Below are positions 23,260-33,132 of a stretch of DNA of 42,158 nt, one piece after another. The stretch is from Phoronis australis (Eukaryota; Phoronida; Phoronidae). Both the position numbers and the translations under genes were made by a program. Under the pieces are notes generated by a model. It was not told the origin of the DNA and did not search any database. It saw only the letters and a program-made list of their open reading frames with translations. Every line of letters starts with the position of its first letter. The stretch's first letter is position 1. Location: assembly GCA_002633005.1 (NCBI GenBank), contig NMRA01000628.1, forward strand, positions 65,198-107,355, read 5' to 3'.

Positions 23260-24811
23260 TGCCTCGGGAATGGCCAACTGTTTTGTCTTAGACCGAAAAA
23301 GGGATCTTCAATCATGCTTGTAAAATGCTGCACCTGAAAACACAAATGACATGGACAACACATTTTTGATATGTACCCGGTCCGAGCTGTGTGTATATCT
23401 AAGCTCCGCGATTAGGAGCACGCTCTTTTCCAATGGACGCCTGTCACGAAATATTCTACGGCCCGGTTGAGTGCGATATAGCAAGACAATACTTAGAATT
23501 TTCTGTTTATAACTTCTCACTGGACTGCCTACTTCAAGTAACACCGTAGAACACGACGGGTCCAGTGACTGGCCTGAATCAAAAGTTGTTTAACTTTTTT
23601 AAAGAAGGCACGGCTGAATTGCACCCAAGGGAGCGTTCAAATGATTACGCCATCCAGAAATTCGACACTTTTTACCCTACCTCCTCAATCATCACCCGTC
23701 ATCATGATGTATATCTCCCTTTTGTCCGTCCAGCCTCTACAAATATCACGGCATTACAACCAACCCTCAGAAGAACCCGCAGTTCCGGTTTGAAATTGCG
23801 TCTTTATGATTCGATAACTAACTAATGTCGCTGTAGTATTCAGCAATGACGTTAAGTACGCCATTACAACTATCAAACCATTTTCAAACGTACAATGACA
23901 GAGGAGGATAGGGCGAGGAAACAAACTGTTTTAATAAAGCAGGGCTTGGAATGACCCATGACAAAAAAGAGGAAATTTTTTACTGCATGGCCTTTGACTC
24001 AGCTTAATTAGGGGGAAGAGAACATTCTCGCATTATCCCCTGCCAAAGTTTCAAATCAGCCATGCTTAAATGAGTGATTACACCTCATTGCATACTCAAA
24101 GGGAAATGTAAAGTTTAGTCGGTGAATGACTTAAGAAAATTGTTTATCTGGTTGTATTTTTGCGTTTGACTTAAACTGCTTACACCGCTCAAATGGGAAC
24201 GTCCCACTAATTCGAAGGTTCACCGCCACAAAAATATCTAAACTTTCAAACTCAGATGTGATATTTAAACTTTTACATGCAAAAAATAAACGATATTTCG
24301 GTTATTAGATGCACCTATACCGAAAACAACACCCGGGCACTAAAACACTTGGTTTGAATTCCATGTAGACAGTGACCACCGTCTTCAGCTGGCCAGCACA
24401 ACTAGAAACCCAAGTCAGATTTCACGCGCATGCTAAATTGCCCGCATGTCTTAAAATGAGTACGCACTTGCATTTTAAAATGATATGAAGTAGGAATACT
24501 GATGAATTATCAACCATGACTATTCATCAAGTCCATGTCAAGATCAAATCACAGCGCCACGCACACGGTAAATGAAGTTACTTGGTCACCTGTCATTGCC
24601 ACTTCTCACGAAATCAGGGAGTCCCATTTAGTCTTCTTCATTTGAAACCGCCATTGGTCGCCGTAGCCGTGCCCCAGATGTTGCCTCTGCTTGAGAACGA
24701 GTCGTGATCACAGAATCGGAGTAGTGAACTGTCGGAGTTCTGGGCCCAGGACGAACATGTAGATTATGTGTGCAAAAAATTCTCAGCGGATTGAGCTTTT
24801 TTGCGGGTCTC
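23260..24811. other. Intergenic, nothing recognised
   Basis: About 1.5 kb with only short overlapping frames and no conserved motif or splice context that I can identify. Confidence 0.3.
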
Positions 24812-25080
24812 GGGTCAAAGGTCATAGGTGAAAGGTCAAAGGTCAAGTTCCACGAGTGCAACCGGAAGTGACGTCATACGCCTACCGGAAGGAAGTGTCA
24901 ATAACGTCATACCTCATTACATAATAGGACCCGTTAGAAAGGCATCTCGATCCAAGGTCACAAGGTCAAGGTCATACATGTAACCGGAAGTGGTCGGTAA
25001 ACCGGAAGCTCGAATCGGAAATCACGTGACTGCTGACGTGAACAGGCAGGTTAGGGTGTGGCACCGTTCATCACCCGGAA
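24812..25080. promoter_or_regulatory. Dense cluster of nuclear-receptor, ETS, CRE and E-box words
   Basis: Within 270 bases there are at least five AGGTCA-type half-sites. They include two direct repeats with one-base spacing (GGGTCAAAGGTCA at 24812, AGGTCAAAGGTCA at 24833) and TCAAGGTCA at 24965. There are also about five CCGGAAG ETS cores (24863-25080), a perfect cyclic-AMP element TGACGTCA (24869-24876), a second ACGTCA and an ATCACGTGAC E-box (25021). Such density is far above chance. It may be an enhancer or promoter. It may equally be a repeat or mobile-element terminal region that carries these words; no transcript start was identified. Confidence 0.5.
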
Positions 25081-25212
25081 GTTCTGACCCTAAAAAGATG
25101 TTGTGTTTGTTCAACAAAGTAGGGATGACGCTGCTGAATAAGAACAAAACTTATTTCGCGTCCGCCAATTAAGTGAGTGTCGTTGTTGCATATTGTTTGT
25201 TCTCATCTCCTG

Positions 25213-25282
25213 ACAACAGAAGTCGCGTATAACCCATGAAAGATGATAATCACCCAACTCAACAACAGATGTCGCGTATAAC
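25213..25282 (+). repeat. Two 21-bp direct repeats, 49-bp period
   Basis: 25213-25233 and 25262-25282 are identical except for one base. The copies sit exactly where similarity to the DNA polymerase fragment ends, so they may mark the break that truncated it. Confidence 0.7.
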
Positions 25283-25283
25283 T

Positions 25284-25695
25284 ATCCCTGTCTGTAATAC
25301 TTTGAGATACTTCGCCTTGTCAATTTCATTTCTTTGTCTTTGCACTCCTTTACAGCTAAAATGAGATTGACCGTCGTCCGCCCACTTGTTTTAGAGCAAA
25401 GGGCGATGCAGTAGTCTCCTTCAAATTCCAATTTCAATAAGCCGGGTTTGCGTGCGTCGCAGGCTTCGTTTTCTTCCCTGTATGTCCGTTCGCGGAAACC
25501 AGAGATGGTTTAATCACGCCCTGTAGACAGTTACCGGATATAACCATGTACGCCGATTCCGTGTCCATCTCGCAATATTCGAAATCGGATCTGTCGACGA
25601 ATCTTAACATGAAATCGTAGTAAAACTCCCATGCGCAAATTTGCGTACTGATAAACGAAGAAGCCTATTTGAAGCGGTTCATATGTAGGGTGAAT
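25284..25695 (-). pseudogene. Family-B DNA polymerase fragment of mobile-element/viral type, frameshifted
   Basis: Minus-strand blocks in at least four frame segments resemble the C-terminal part of protein-primed family-B DNA polymerases (organellar and viral type). In order they are PLQIGFFVYQYANLRM (about 25630-25695), FVDRSDFEYCEMDTESAY (the motif C region; the usual DTDS reads DTES), WFPRTD, PGLLKLEFEG with CIALCSKT, and SCKGVQRQRNEIDKAKYL (to about 25284). Such polymerases occur in large self-synthesising elements of marine invertebrate genomes. The relationship comes from remembered family motifs, not a search. Frame changes between blocks, an in-frame stop upstream and the loss of everything after 25284 show that it is dead. 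Exonuclease and fingers regions are absent. Confidence 0.75.
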
Positions 25696-25806
25696 GCCGC
25701 TATGTTGCGGTGCATCGTTCCCGCTTGTCTAAACTATGAAACTGCGAAGAAACCGGTTATATCGTTTTTGTACTTCCTTGAGAGTCCGAAATGCTTAGGA
25801 AGTGGC

Positions 25807-26061
25807 TCATGGTAGTGAAGAATGAAATGTACGCTGTAAATAGCAAGTGAGGCCGTGAAACATCTCCGTGTCTGTGGCCTGCAGACGTCGACAGTGCCTG
25901 ACCAATGCAGGCTTACCAAATAACTCCATACGTTCCGTTGTCTGAGCTTGTTCACGGCGCTTCTCTAGTATTTCTTCATCACTGTATTCCTGTTCGAATT
26001 GATAGCCTGCAAAACTTAACGATCCACCAGCGAAGTCGGGACTGATGAGCTCTAGCTCGTC
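25807..26061 (-). pseudogene. 84-residue open reading frame of unknown protein, no start codon
   Basis: The frame opens after a TAG and reads DELELISPDFAGG, then FEQEYSDEEILEKRREQ and ERMELFGKPALVRHCRR, ending at TGA (25807-25809). Composition is strongly protein-like (acidic, then a charged helix) and codons are evenly used. It lies about 110 bases upstream of, and on the same strand as, the DNA polymerase fragment, so it may be another piece of the same dead element or of the polymerase's more N-terminal part. I do not recognise the domain. An internal ATG at 25932 exists, but the similarity of character extends upstream of it. Confidence 0.35.
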
Positions 26062-26638
26062 CTAGTAAGTCGGGATTGCGAGTTGCCATGTTGTCCTTTA
26101 TTACTGAGCGTTCTGTTTCAAAATGAATAATTCTCACCCTAACCAATACTTATATAAAACTGATGTCTGTCTAATTAGATGCAGTTTGTAATGCCTTTGG
26201 AGTGTTCGTGAGTGCAAATGATTTGAGAAGCCAGCAATGAATAAATCACTGCGTTACTGGCTTTAGGTGCAATAAAACTAATTGACGGGACACCGAGGTC
26301 GTGTGAGCTCATGCTAATTTAGTGTTTGCTGGCAGAAACTGTTGTGAAACAACTCGATTTCCATCCCACGGCCAGTTGTTAGAGGAATCTTTATTTACAT
26401 TTACATTACTCAAATAATGATTGTCAGTGTACAACTTCTGCCCTGACCGGGTGCTGTGGCCAAAGCGGAAACAGAATTCGCGCGGCTCCCGACAAGTAGA
26501 TTTGCAGTTTCGTGGCTAATTCACCAGCACAATCGCGTGCACATTACTTTGGCTCACTATAGTATAGTATTTTCTTGACTGAAAGTTTAGTTTCCAATGA
26601 ACTTTGACTGGTTTATGTTCGTGATGTCTGATTAGTTT

Positions 26639-26723
26639 CCGAGTCACTGGCCGGGATAACGAGTCAATCCGGCCGGCCGCGATGGGCCTGATCGGGCTCC
26701 GAGCCACTGGCCAGGATAACAAG
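26639..26723 (+). repeat. 25-bp direct repeats with a 60-bp period
   Basis: 26639-26663 and 26699-26723 (CCGAG.CACTGGCC.GGATAAC) match at 22 of 25 positions, separated by a GC-rich GGCCGGCCGC segment. This is a short tandem duplication. Confidence 0.6.
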
Positions 26724-27562
26724 CGTTTTGTGTTTAGAACTCAAAAAATCACAAGTCTAAACAACACAGATCTAGGTTCTCATGTCTGTATCTCACGGAA
26801 AATACTTCGAAATTATCTCCGAACAGACCCCAAACTCCTGCTACGGTCCTTATTGGCCTGCCGAACTTTGTAGGCTACGATGTGTCCAAATACCAATAAA
26901 TCCGTAAGAGCGAAATAAAACAACACGGTGTATTATTAAGGGTTTTACATCGAAGTTTGACGATTTATTGGTGTTAAACGATGACTTCAAGCGATAAGCT
27001 GACACCAGTAACCCGTGTTGTGAACTGCTGAACAGACTGCGTGTGAAACCGATGACATCATTGGATAATTTCAACACCTCCGTCTGTTGTCAGGTGTCAG
27101 GTAACGCAACCGAACGTGTCGTCATGGAGTAGAACTACTCGATCTAAATTGATAAAAATTAGGTTGTTTTTTGGGTGGCATGCTCCTTTAATATCAAATG
27201 CCGCAGAGGTGTTTTTCAGCCTTTTTGGAGAACAACATATCAAACATAAAAAATACGGACTGTTCCAAAGAGAGGTCAACAGCCGATCTGAAGCTCTTCC
27301 TCGTACGTAGCACTAAGAACGCACCGTTTTTCAACACTTCACCTAGTATTGGTCTGCAAATTTTAACTTTTTGTAAAACAATGTTCCCCATCTGGCGTAG
27401 TTTGGGCGGTTCTGGGGAAAGAAAACATCTAGGATAGTCGGGAAAATGTTGATATATAGCCACTGACGTCATTGTTCTTGACGCATATCTGGAGTTCTCT
27501 GTGGGATCGGTTTGTAGATTGCCCAAAACTGATCACTTTTGCCAAATTTGCCATTAATTACT
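26724..27562. other. Nothing recognised
   Basis: Moderately AT-rich with overlapping short frames on both strands and no supportable gene or element boundary. Confidence 0.3.
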
Positions 27563-27637
27563 GTTATACAGAATTTGTTAAATACACGACACTTTTCATT
27601 GTTCACAGTCTTTATTCCGTTACGTTCGTACTTTCGG
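27563..27637 (-). repeat. Left 75-bp inverted end of the composite
   Basis: Reverse complement of 30938-31012 with one mismatch. Read on the minus strand it translates as KYERNGIKTVNNEKCR, a phrase repeated in the 5328-5398 and 30938-31012 copies. Confidence 0.9.
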
Positions 27638-27861
27638 AACAAAACTCTACTCTCAACTGAACATAGATACAGTAACTGACCTAGCGACATAATTAAAAGA
27701 CACACGATATTTCGAAACATACTTGTTTCATTCTCAAGTGAAGATAAAATGACGCAGTAATGCCACCACAGAGCATAAACTGACGACACACACCAGTGAG
27801 ACACGTCGGGTGTGAAATACTGCAAAAAATGACTAACGAAGGGGGGTAACAGGAAAGTCAC
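27638..27861 (-). pseudogene. Penelope-like element 3' tail remnant
   Basis: The minus-strand frame contains SLENETSMFRNIVCL. The underlying DNA has a GAAAC-loop-GTTTC hairpin, resembling the short ...RNV-type tail found near the 3' ends of Penelope-like elements. It runs straight into the 75-bp terminal repeat. No catalytic domain is present. The assignment rests on remembered family features and on the partner fragments at 30690-30937. Confidence 0.4.
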
Positions 27862-27872
27862 GCAAACAAGTG

Positions 27873-30312
27873 TAACTGCGTCAGGATATCACCAACACTG
27901 ACTGGGATTCCATATTGAAGACTGGCGACATTGATGACACTGTTTCACTCTTCACTAGTACTCTCTATGAAATCTTAAAAAACAACATCCCATCAACTGA
28001 AAAGATAATTAAACACAACAGCCAACCGTGGTTCAACAACAATGTTAAACGGGCAATCCGCACAAGAAACAGACTTTACAGCTCTTTCAGAAGATCTAAC
28101 AACAATATAATCTACAACAGATACAAGGAGCAGTCACGTCTGGTTGAAACTTTAATAAATCAAGCCAAAGCTAATCACCGACACAAGCTTTTTCAACAAA
28201 TTAACAGAGCAAGCAAGAATTCCAAAGAATACTGGAACATCATCAATAAAATACGCGGCAGCCAACAGCAATCCTATCCTGTCATCAACTATAATGGTAA
28301 CCTAGCCTCACGTAGTAGTGACAGGTGTGATTTGTTTCTCAAATTTTTCACGAACAAAAGCCACATTACACCAACTGAAGTAAGTAACTTTCCCTTTCTT
28401 CGTGAACGTTGTCTCAATCAACTGTCTGACATCCCGGCTAATCAAACTGATGTCCGGAAGTGTCTCAATGAAATTGACCCCAATAAAAATGATGGCACAG
28501 CTTTAATAACCAGCAAGATGATCAAAATGATTGCCAACGAAATTACCATGCCCCTGACCAATCTGTTTAACAAACTTCTTCAGCTAGGCATTGATCCGTC
28601 TTCTTGGAAACATGGAATTATGGTCCCTATACACAAAAAGGCTCCAAAACTGAATTTCAAGTTATCGCCCAAATGACTTAACACTCTGTCCAAAATCTTC
28701 GAGAAGATCATTGCTCAAAGTATTCTTACATTTCTCAAACAAGACAACTTGATCTATCATCGTCAATTTGTTTTTTTTTTGCGTGGGAACAGCACCGTGA
28801 CACAACTTGTTGAAATAGTACATGAGATTCATTTACATTTTGAGAAGGGCGAGAGTGTCAGGTCCATTTTTCTAGATATAGCTTAAGCTTTCGACTGTGT
28901 CCCTCACGACCTTCTACTTCACAAACTTCGATCCTATGGCATTACTGGTAATCTTTTAAACATGATCAACTCATATCTCTCCGAAAGAACATACAGTGTT
29001 CGTGTCGACGGCGTACTTTCAACTTTACCCCCTCCTGGATTTGTAAACGCAGGTGTACCGCAGGGTAGCGTACTGGGCCCTCTTCTTTTCTTGGTTTATA
29101 TTAATGACCTTTCTGATAACCTGTCATGTAGCACATACCTTTATACAGATGACACGGCGCTTTTTTACCCCTTCGCAGGGAGCAGCCCTGAATGTTCTTT
29201 GCAGCTTTAACACGACTTAATAAACTAAGCTATTGGTCGCAAGAATGGAGAATGAATTTTAAACCAGAAAAAAGCGTTGACCTCACCTTCTCCAAATCTA
29301 TTAATGCTCTCTTCCTTGTTGACCCGTCTTATGACCTTAAACTTAATGATGAAATCATTCCTAGAAAATAGTCGTACAGACATCTGGGTATACTGTTAGA
29401 TGAAAAACTCTCATTCACCCCTCACGTTCGGGAGCTCGTACAAAAAACTCAGGAACTAATTAACCCACTTAAGCTTGTCTCTCGTCATTTGAATTCCACA
29501 CATTTAGAAGTTTTGTTCAAATCCTTTATACTTCCACACATTGATTATTGTGATATTATATATCAGTCTGCCAATACGGGTGCACTCCAACATTTGGAGA
29601 AGTTACAATATCAAGCCGCCTTACTCATAACCGGAGCTTACAGGGGATCCAATAGTGTTAAGGTTTTGAATAGTCTCAAGTGGCCCAAACTGTCTACTCG
29701 ACGCAATCTTCACATGACCACATTTACTTTCAAGGTAATAAACAATGTCAACAACGTGTCTGTAAAAAAATATTTGATCTATATTCTAGACAAGGCCATC
29801 GTAGTGATTTGAGATCCTCCACCCCATATGCAATTCCTCCGTCGTTCAGTCAGGCATTCAGAAGGTCTACAGTCATGATGTGCATCAACAACTGGAATTC
29901 TCTTCCAGTCTCTGTTAAGGAAAGCAACTCTTTTACGAGTATAAAAAATAATTTTAGAACTGTTTTTCATAATTTTGATAACTCAACACCCTTGACTCAA
30001 GTCTCCCTTACCCGCGATAACGAAATAGTATTGTACAGATCAAGATGTGGCCTTTTCCTCAACTCTGACAAGTTGAGGCACAACTTTAGTAATGTCTCTC
30101 CAAACTGTAAAGGTGGTGACCATCAATCTTATCCTCATATTTTCTTCAAATGTCCCCTCATCGAATCCCTGAGAGACTCACTCTTTCGTGCACTCAATGA
30201 TAACCAATCAATTGTTAACGCTCTCAATTCTTGTAATAATATCCCTACTAGAGTTACATTATTACTGAATGGTAGTCCTAACCTTGACTTCGTTCTCAAG
30301 AATTCCTCCTAA
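27873..30312 (+). pseudogene. Non-LTR retrotransposon ORF2 remnant (reverse transcriptase, Jockey/CR1-like)
   Basis: Reading frames at 27873-28676, 28677-29210, 29222-29750 and 29750-30312 together give the second half of a LINE ORF2. The order is the linker after the missing endonuclease (WFNNNVKRAIRTRNRLY), the RT start (WKHGIMVPIHKK), motif A (LDIA-stop-AFD at 28884), motif [14 protein letters not shown] (about 29058), the catalytic YTDD box (29142-29153), the thumb region (YRHLGILLDEKLSF, PHIDYC) and a C-terminal Cys/His motif (NCKGGDHQSYPHIFFKC). Stops at 28674, 28884, 29208 and about 29369, a deletion near 29222 and a shift near 29750 inactivate it. The apurinic endonuclease domain is absent, which indicates 5' truncation. 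YTDD instead of YADD is a minor variant. The family within the Jockey/CR1 group is unresolved. Confidence 0.88.
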
Positions 30313-30610
30313 GCAAGGTTAGCAAATTTTTATGTACCGTTAATCAGTATTGTTGCATCTGATTTCCCTACATGAATCTGTACATATTTTTGTTTTTATA
30401 TATCTGTAATAGCATATCTAAGTATTGGAATACTTATTTTAGATACTACTTAATTGTATATACCTCTATGTATATAAATTTCATTTATGAATTGTTTTAC
30501 AACCCAGATATAATGCTTCGCGGTTTCTGGGTTTGTTATATTATTTCTTTGTATGTTCTGTGTATCCTTCAATAAATATAGAACACTTAAAAAAGTGTAA
30601 CGTGCGGCGC
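30313..30610 (+). other. 3' untranslated tail of the LINE remnant
   Basis: AT-rich sequence following the ORF2 stop (TAA at 30310), with AATAAA at 30571 (CAATAAATATAG), ending near a short A-rich run before the Penelope-like fragments. No simple-repeat tail of the CR1 type is clear. Confidence 0.5.
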
Positions 30611-30689
30611 AACCCTGTTTGCTGCTCATTCAAAACAGGCTTCTCACAATAGAAGCCTTATAAGAGTGAAGGTGGATAAATGCGGTGTT

Positions 30690-30815
30690 CCGGCAGTTTC
30701 TTGTGGTAGTGGATGTGTTCACGACATGATAAACAAAAATATCATCTACATAACGTACATAGATAGGAATACCACCAATCACATTGCTAGCCATTTTTTC
30801 CACTTGAAAGTGGGA
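30690..30815 (-). pseudogene. Penelope-like reverse transcriptase fragment with YVDD box
   Basis: The minus-strand translation contains IPIYVRYVDDIFVYH. RYVDDIF is the catalytic motif C of Penelope-like reverse transcriptases, and the YVDD codons occupy 30741-30752. Flanking residues soon lose similarity. The orientation is opposite to the linker fragment right next to it (30834-30937, plus), so an internal inversion joins them. Confidence 0.55.
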
Positions 30816-30833
30816 CCCAGAGGAGGGGACAAT

Positions 30834-30937
30834 GTTAAAGTTTGTAAGCCTGATGATCACCTCGATGTTATTATCTATTATCGGAATAGGAAGTCCTCCA
30901 ACTTGGTGATGAAAAATAACATTTCTAAAGCGAAAGT
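30834..30937 (+). pseudogene. Penelope-like linker fragment joined to terminal repeat
   Basis: The plus-strand frame reads LDVIIYYRNRKSSNLVMKNN, resembling the segment that precedes the GIY-YIG endonuclease in some Penelope-like elements (a ...SNLVMKNNP-type phrase). It runs directly into the 75-bp terminal repeat, so the endonuclease itself is deleted. Similarity is from memory. Confidence 0.4.
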
Positions 30938-31012
30938 CCGAAAGTACGAACGTAACGGAATAAAGACTGTGAACAATGAAAAGTGTCGTGCATTTAACAA
31001 ATTCTGTATAAC
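30938..31012 (+). repeat. Right 75-bp inverted end of the composite
   Basis: Partner of 27563-27637 (74/75). Beyond it, GCTCCCGAAGTAC (31022-31034) is also shared, inverted, with the outer flank of the 5249-5398 palindrome, so the family end extends past this 75-bp core. Confidence 0.9.
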
Positions 31013-31565
31013 CGAAAACTTGCTCCCGAAGTACAGTCATTAATCACTGTGTGAAATGAAGGTAGTTGGCGCACATACATAACGCAGAAGACAGGAAACG
31101 ACGGCATTTTGATTATTCCTTTTAGCAGTTGCATCAAATGACTCGTCCGAAAACAGATGGACGCAACTTAGACTGGTAAAATAGGACAACGAAAAATCGA
31201 AATTCGTGCAAACAAAATTAATGTGCTATCCGTCTCCGACAGGTTTTTAGGTTTTGCTTTTAATAGTGAATCATGTGGAGTATTCCGCTGTTTTCGCATC
31301 GGACTTAGTGTGAGGTCGCTGCATCAGGCGCGATGTTTATGGTTTTCATACCCTGACGTAAACTTACGCAGAAAAATCTTTCACCTTGCGTGGTAACCTA
31401 TGACCTACGAACTCAGTGGCTGGTTCCTCGATGCTTATTCATTGTGAATGGGCTTATAATCAATTATGTTTCGACTCTTTATTTGTCTGATTGGGGCATC
31501 TTACTGTTGTGCCACAAGTTGATGCTGAACATCGGACGACTGGTTTCAAACGGTTACCTGGTGGG

Positions 31566-32265
31566 TTGATTTAGCTCAACTCGGGTACTTGGGCGTGTCT
31601 GGCGGGGATAACCCACCTCTAGATTTGTCTGTCAGTATTTATTCTTGATACCTGGTGGGCTTACGGCGAATATTTTGCAACTGGTTTCATGCGATTTGGT
31701 TGATCTAGCTCAACTCAGGTCTTTAGGCGTGTCTGGCGGGGCTAACCCACCACTAGATTTCGTGATACCTGGGCTAACGATGAATATTTTGGAACTGGTT
31801 TTAAGCAGTTACCTCTTAGATTGATCTAGCTCAATTTTTAACCCTTTTTGATAATTGTCTGGCAGGGGCACCACACCACTGAAATTGTCTGGCATCTAAC
31901 ACTTGTGTCATGTACAGTGATGCTGAACATCGTGCAATTAGTTTCAAACGGTTACCTGATGGGCTGATCTAGCTCAGCTCGGGTATTTGGGAGTGTCTGG
32001 CGGGGCTAACCCACCACTAGGTTTGTCTGACAGTATTCATTCGTGATACCTGAGCTCACGGTGAATATTGCGGCAACTGGTTTCACGCGATTACCTCTTA
32101 GATTGATCTAGCTCAGTTTTTTTTTCACGTTGATAACCGTCTGGACGATACTCCCCACCACTGAAATTGTCAGGCAGTGACCAATTTTGATACAGTGGAA
32201 TACGTAGGTTTCCAAGGCGGTTTGAAGTGGTTACCAGAAAAGTTGATCTAGCTCAATTTTTGAGT
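31566..32265 (+). repeat. Tandem array of ~121-143-bp units with A/B alternation
   Basis: TTGATCTAGCTCA or a variant starts at 31566, 31700, 31821, 31964, 32103 and 32243. Two unit types can be told apart. Type A continues CTCGGGT...GTCTGGCGGGGCTAACC; type B continues AATTTTT...CACCACTGAAATTGTC. The order A, A, B, A, B and a partial B suggests a dimeric higher-order period. Each unit also carries a CTGGTTTCAAACGG-like block. The TAGCTCAGCTCGG phrase resembles a tRNA A box. A little of the repeat may extend left to about 31520. Confidence 0.85.
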
Positions 32266-32717
32266 GTCATTCTCCCCTGACCACACCCACCAAAGCAAAC
32301 TTGCCAGACGACCATTTCCAAGTACGAGGATACCCATAGAGCACTGTGGCACCAAAGAAAATTGGTTACCTTTTCATGCCCAAAAAAACTCTGGGATCCC
32401 GGTCTATCATGACCTTATGCGCTTCGTTAGTGTAATGTGCCAGTGATAGGCAGTGATGTAGTAGGTCTGTCTTTTGTCTGTGTACATGTTTATAAGGTAA
32501 GTCTAATGAAATGTAATCAAACCTTGGAAGCATGAAAGAGCAGGTCCCGGTTTTGGAATTAGTTAATTCTTTTAGAATGTGAACCAGTTTCCCAACGATG
32601 ACGTCATGGTGAGTCTATTCCTCCTCCCCCTGTCCCAAACCAGCATCTTTTCCAAGCCCCCTCCCCTCTCGAGTGATGACTACGTCAGTAAAGCCCCAAG
32701 AAATGGTTTCAAGACAT

Positions 32718-32723
32718 TTTATT
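32718..32723 (-). terminator. Polyadenylation signal of SMN
   Basis: TTTATT on the plus strand is AATAAA on the minus strand, 335 bases after the SMN stop codon. No closer AATAAA was seen, giving a 3' untranslated region of about 350 bases. Confidence 0.55.
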
Positions 32724-33057
32724 TTGAGTTTTACATAGCCCAATAATTTCAGCACAGGTTCAAGATGAAAAAATTTAACAACAAACTACACTATATCAAA
32801 TATGGGTGATGACAGAAGGATTGGTTCCCTCCCAACAGACATGAGTTTCAAACAAACTCAGTATCTCACTGGGTTGTGTGAATATGTTCTCTATTGTTTA
32901 GGACGTTTGCTTAGGAAAGTGGGGGACCACACCTCATACAGCCCTAACTGCATTCCTCAACACCTGACTTCACAGGATGCACTAAGTTACAGATTACATC
33001 ACTGTCCAATGATACATCACAAACAAATATCTTGTAGAAAACTGTCGCAAAAGCACA

Positions 33058-33132
33058 TCATGAATGTTTATCGTCTCCATTTTGAGTAGTTGATGTCACC
33101 TGAGATGATTGCCTTTTGCCTTGCTTCAGACC
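33058..33132 (-). CDS. SMN1: SMN terminal exon
   Basis: Starts [10 protein letters not shown] after TTTCCAG, completing the YYQ-G of the YG box, and ends GDDKHS with TGA at 33060-33058. The tail is basic then acidic, as in many invertebrate SMN proteins. Confidence 0.9.
   Translation of the reverse strand, partial: GLKQGKRQSSQVTSTTQNGDDKHS

Larger units (their letters stand above)
27563..31012. mobile_element. Composite element: Penelope-like ends enclosing a dead LINE
   Basis: The two ends, 27563-27637 and 30938-31012, are reverse complements at 74 of 75 bases. The same sequence forms the solo palindrome at 5249-5398, so it is a mobile end rather than a local accident. Just inside, both flanks carry Penelope-like coding remnants. 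Between them (about 27873-30600) sits a 5'-truncated non-LTR retrotransposon with many stops. Near identity of the ends, against heavy decay of the interior, needs explaining: recent mobilisation as a unit, or gene conversion between ends. Inverted and partly inverted copies are known for Penelope-like elements. Confidence 0.6.

Noticed and set aside
26041-26085. CTGATGAG followed by a GAGC..GCTC stem, resembling a hammerhead ribozyme core
   Set aside because: The required GAAA after stem II is absent (GTCC instead) and no matching stem I/III arms were found.
31566-32265. True tRNA genes in the tandem array
   Set aside because: Only A-box-like and loose B-box-like words are present, about 100 bases apart; no cloverleaf can be formed.
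32802-33089. 95-residue plus-strand frame
   Set aside because: It overlaps the SMN last exon and 3' untranslated region in antisense; a shadow frame.
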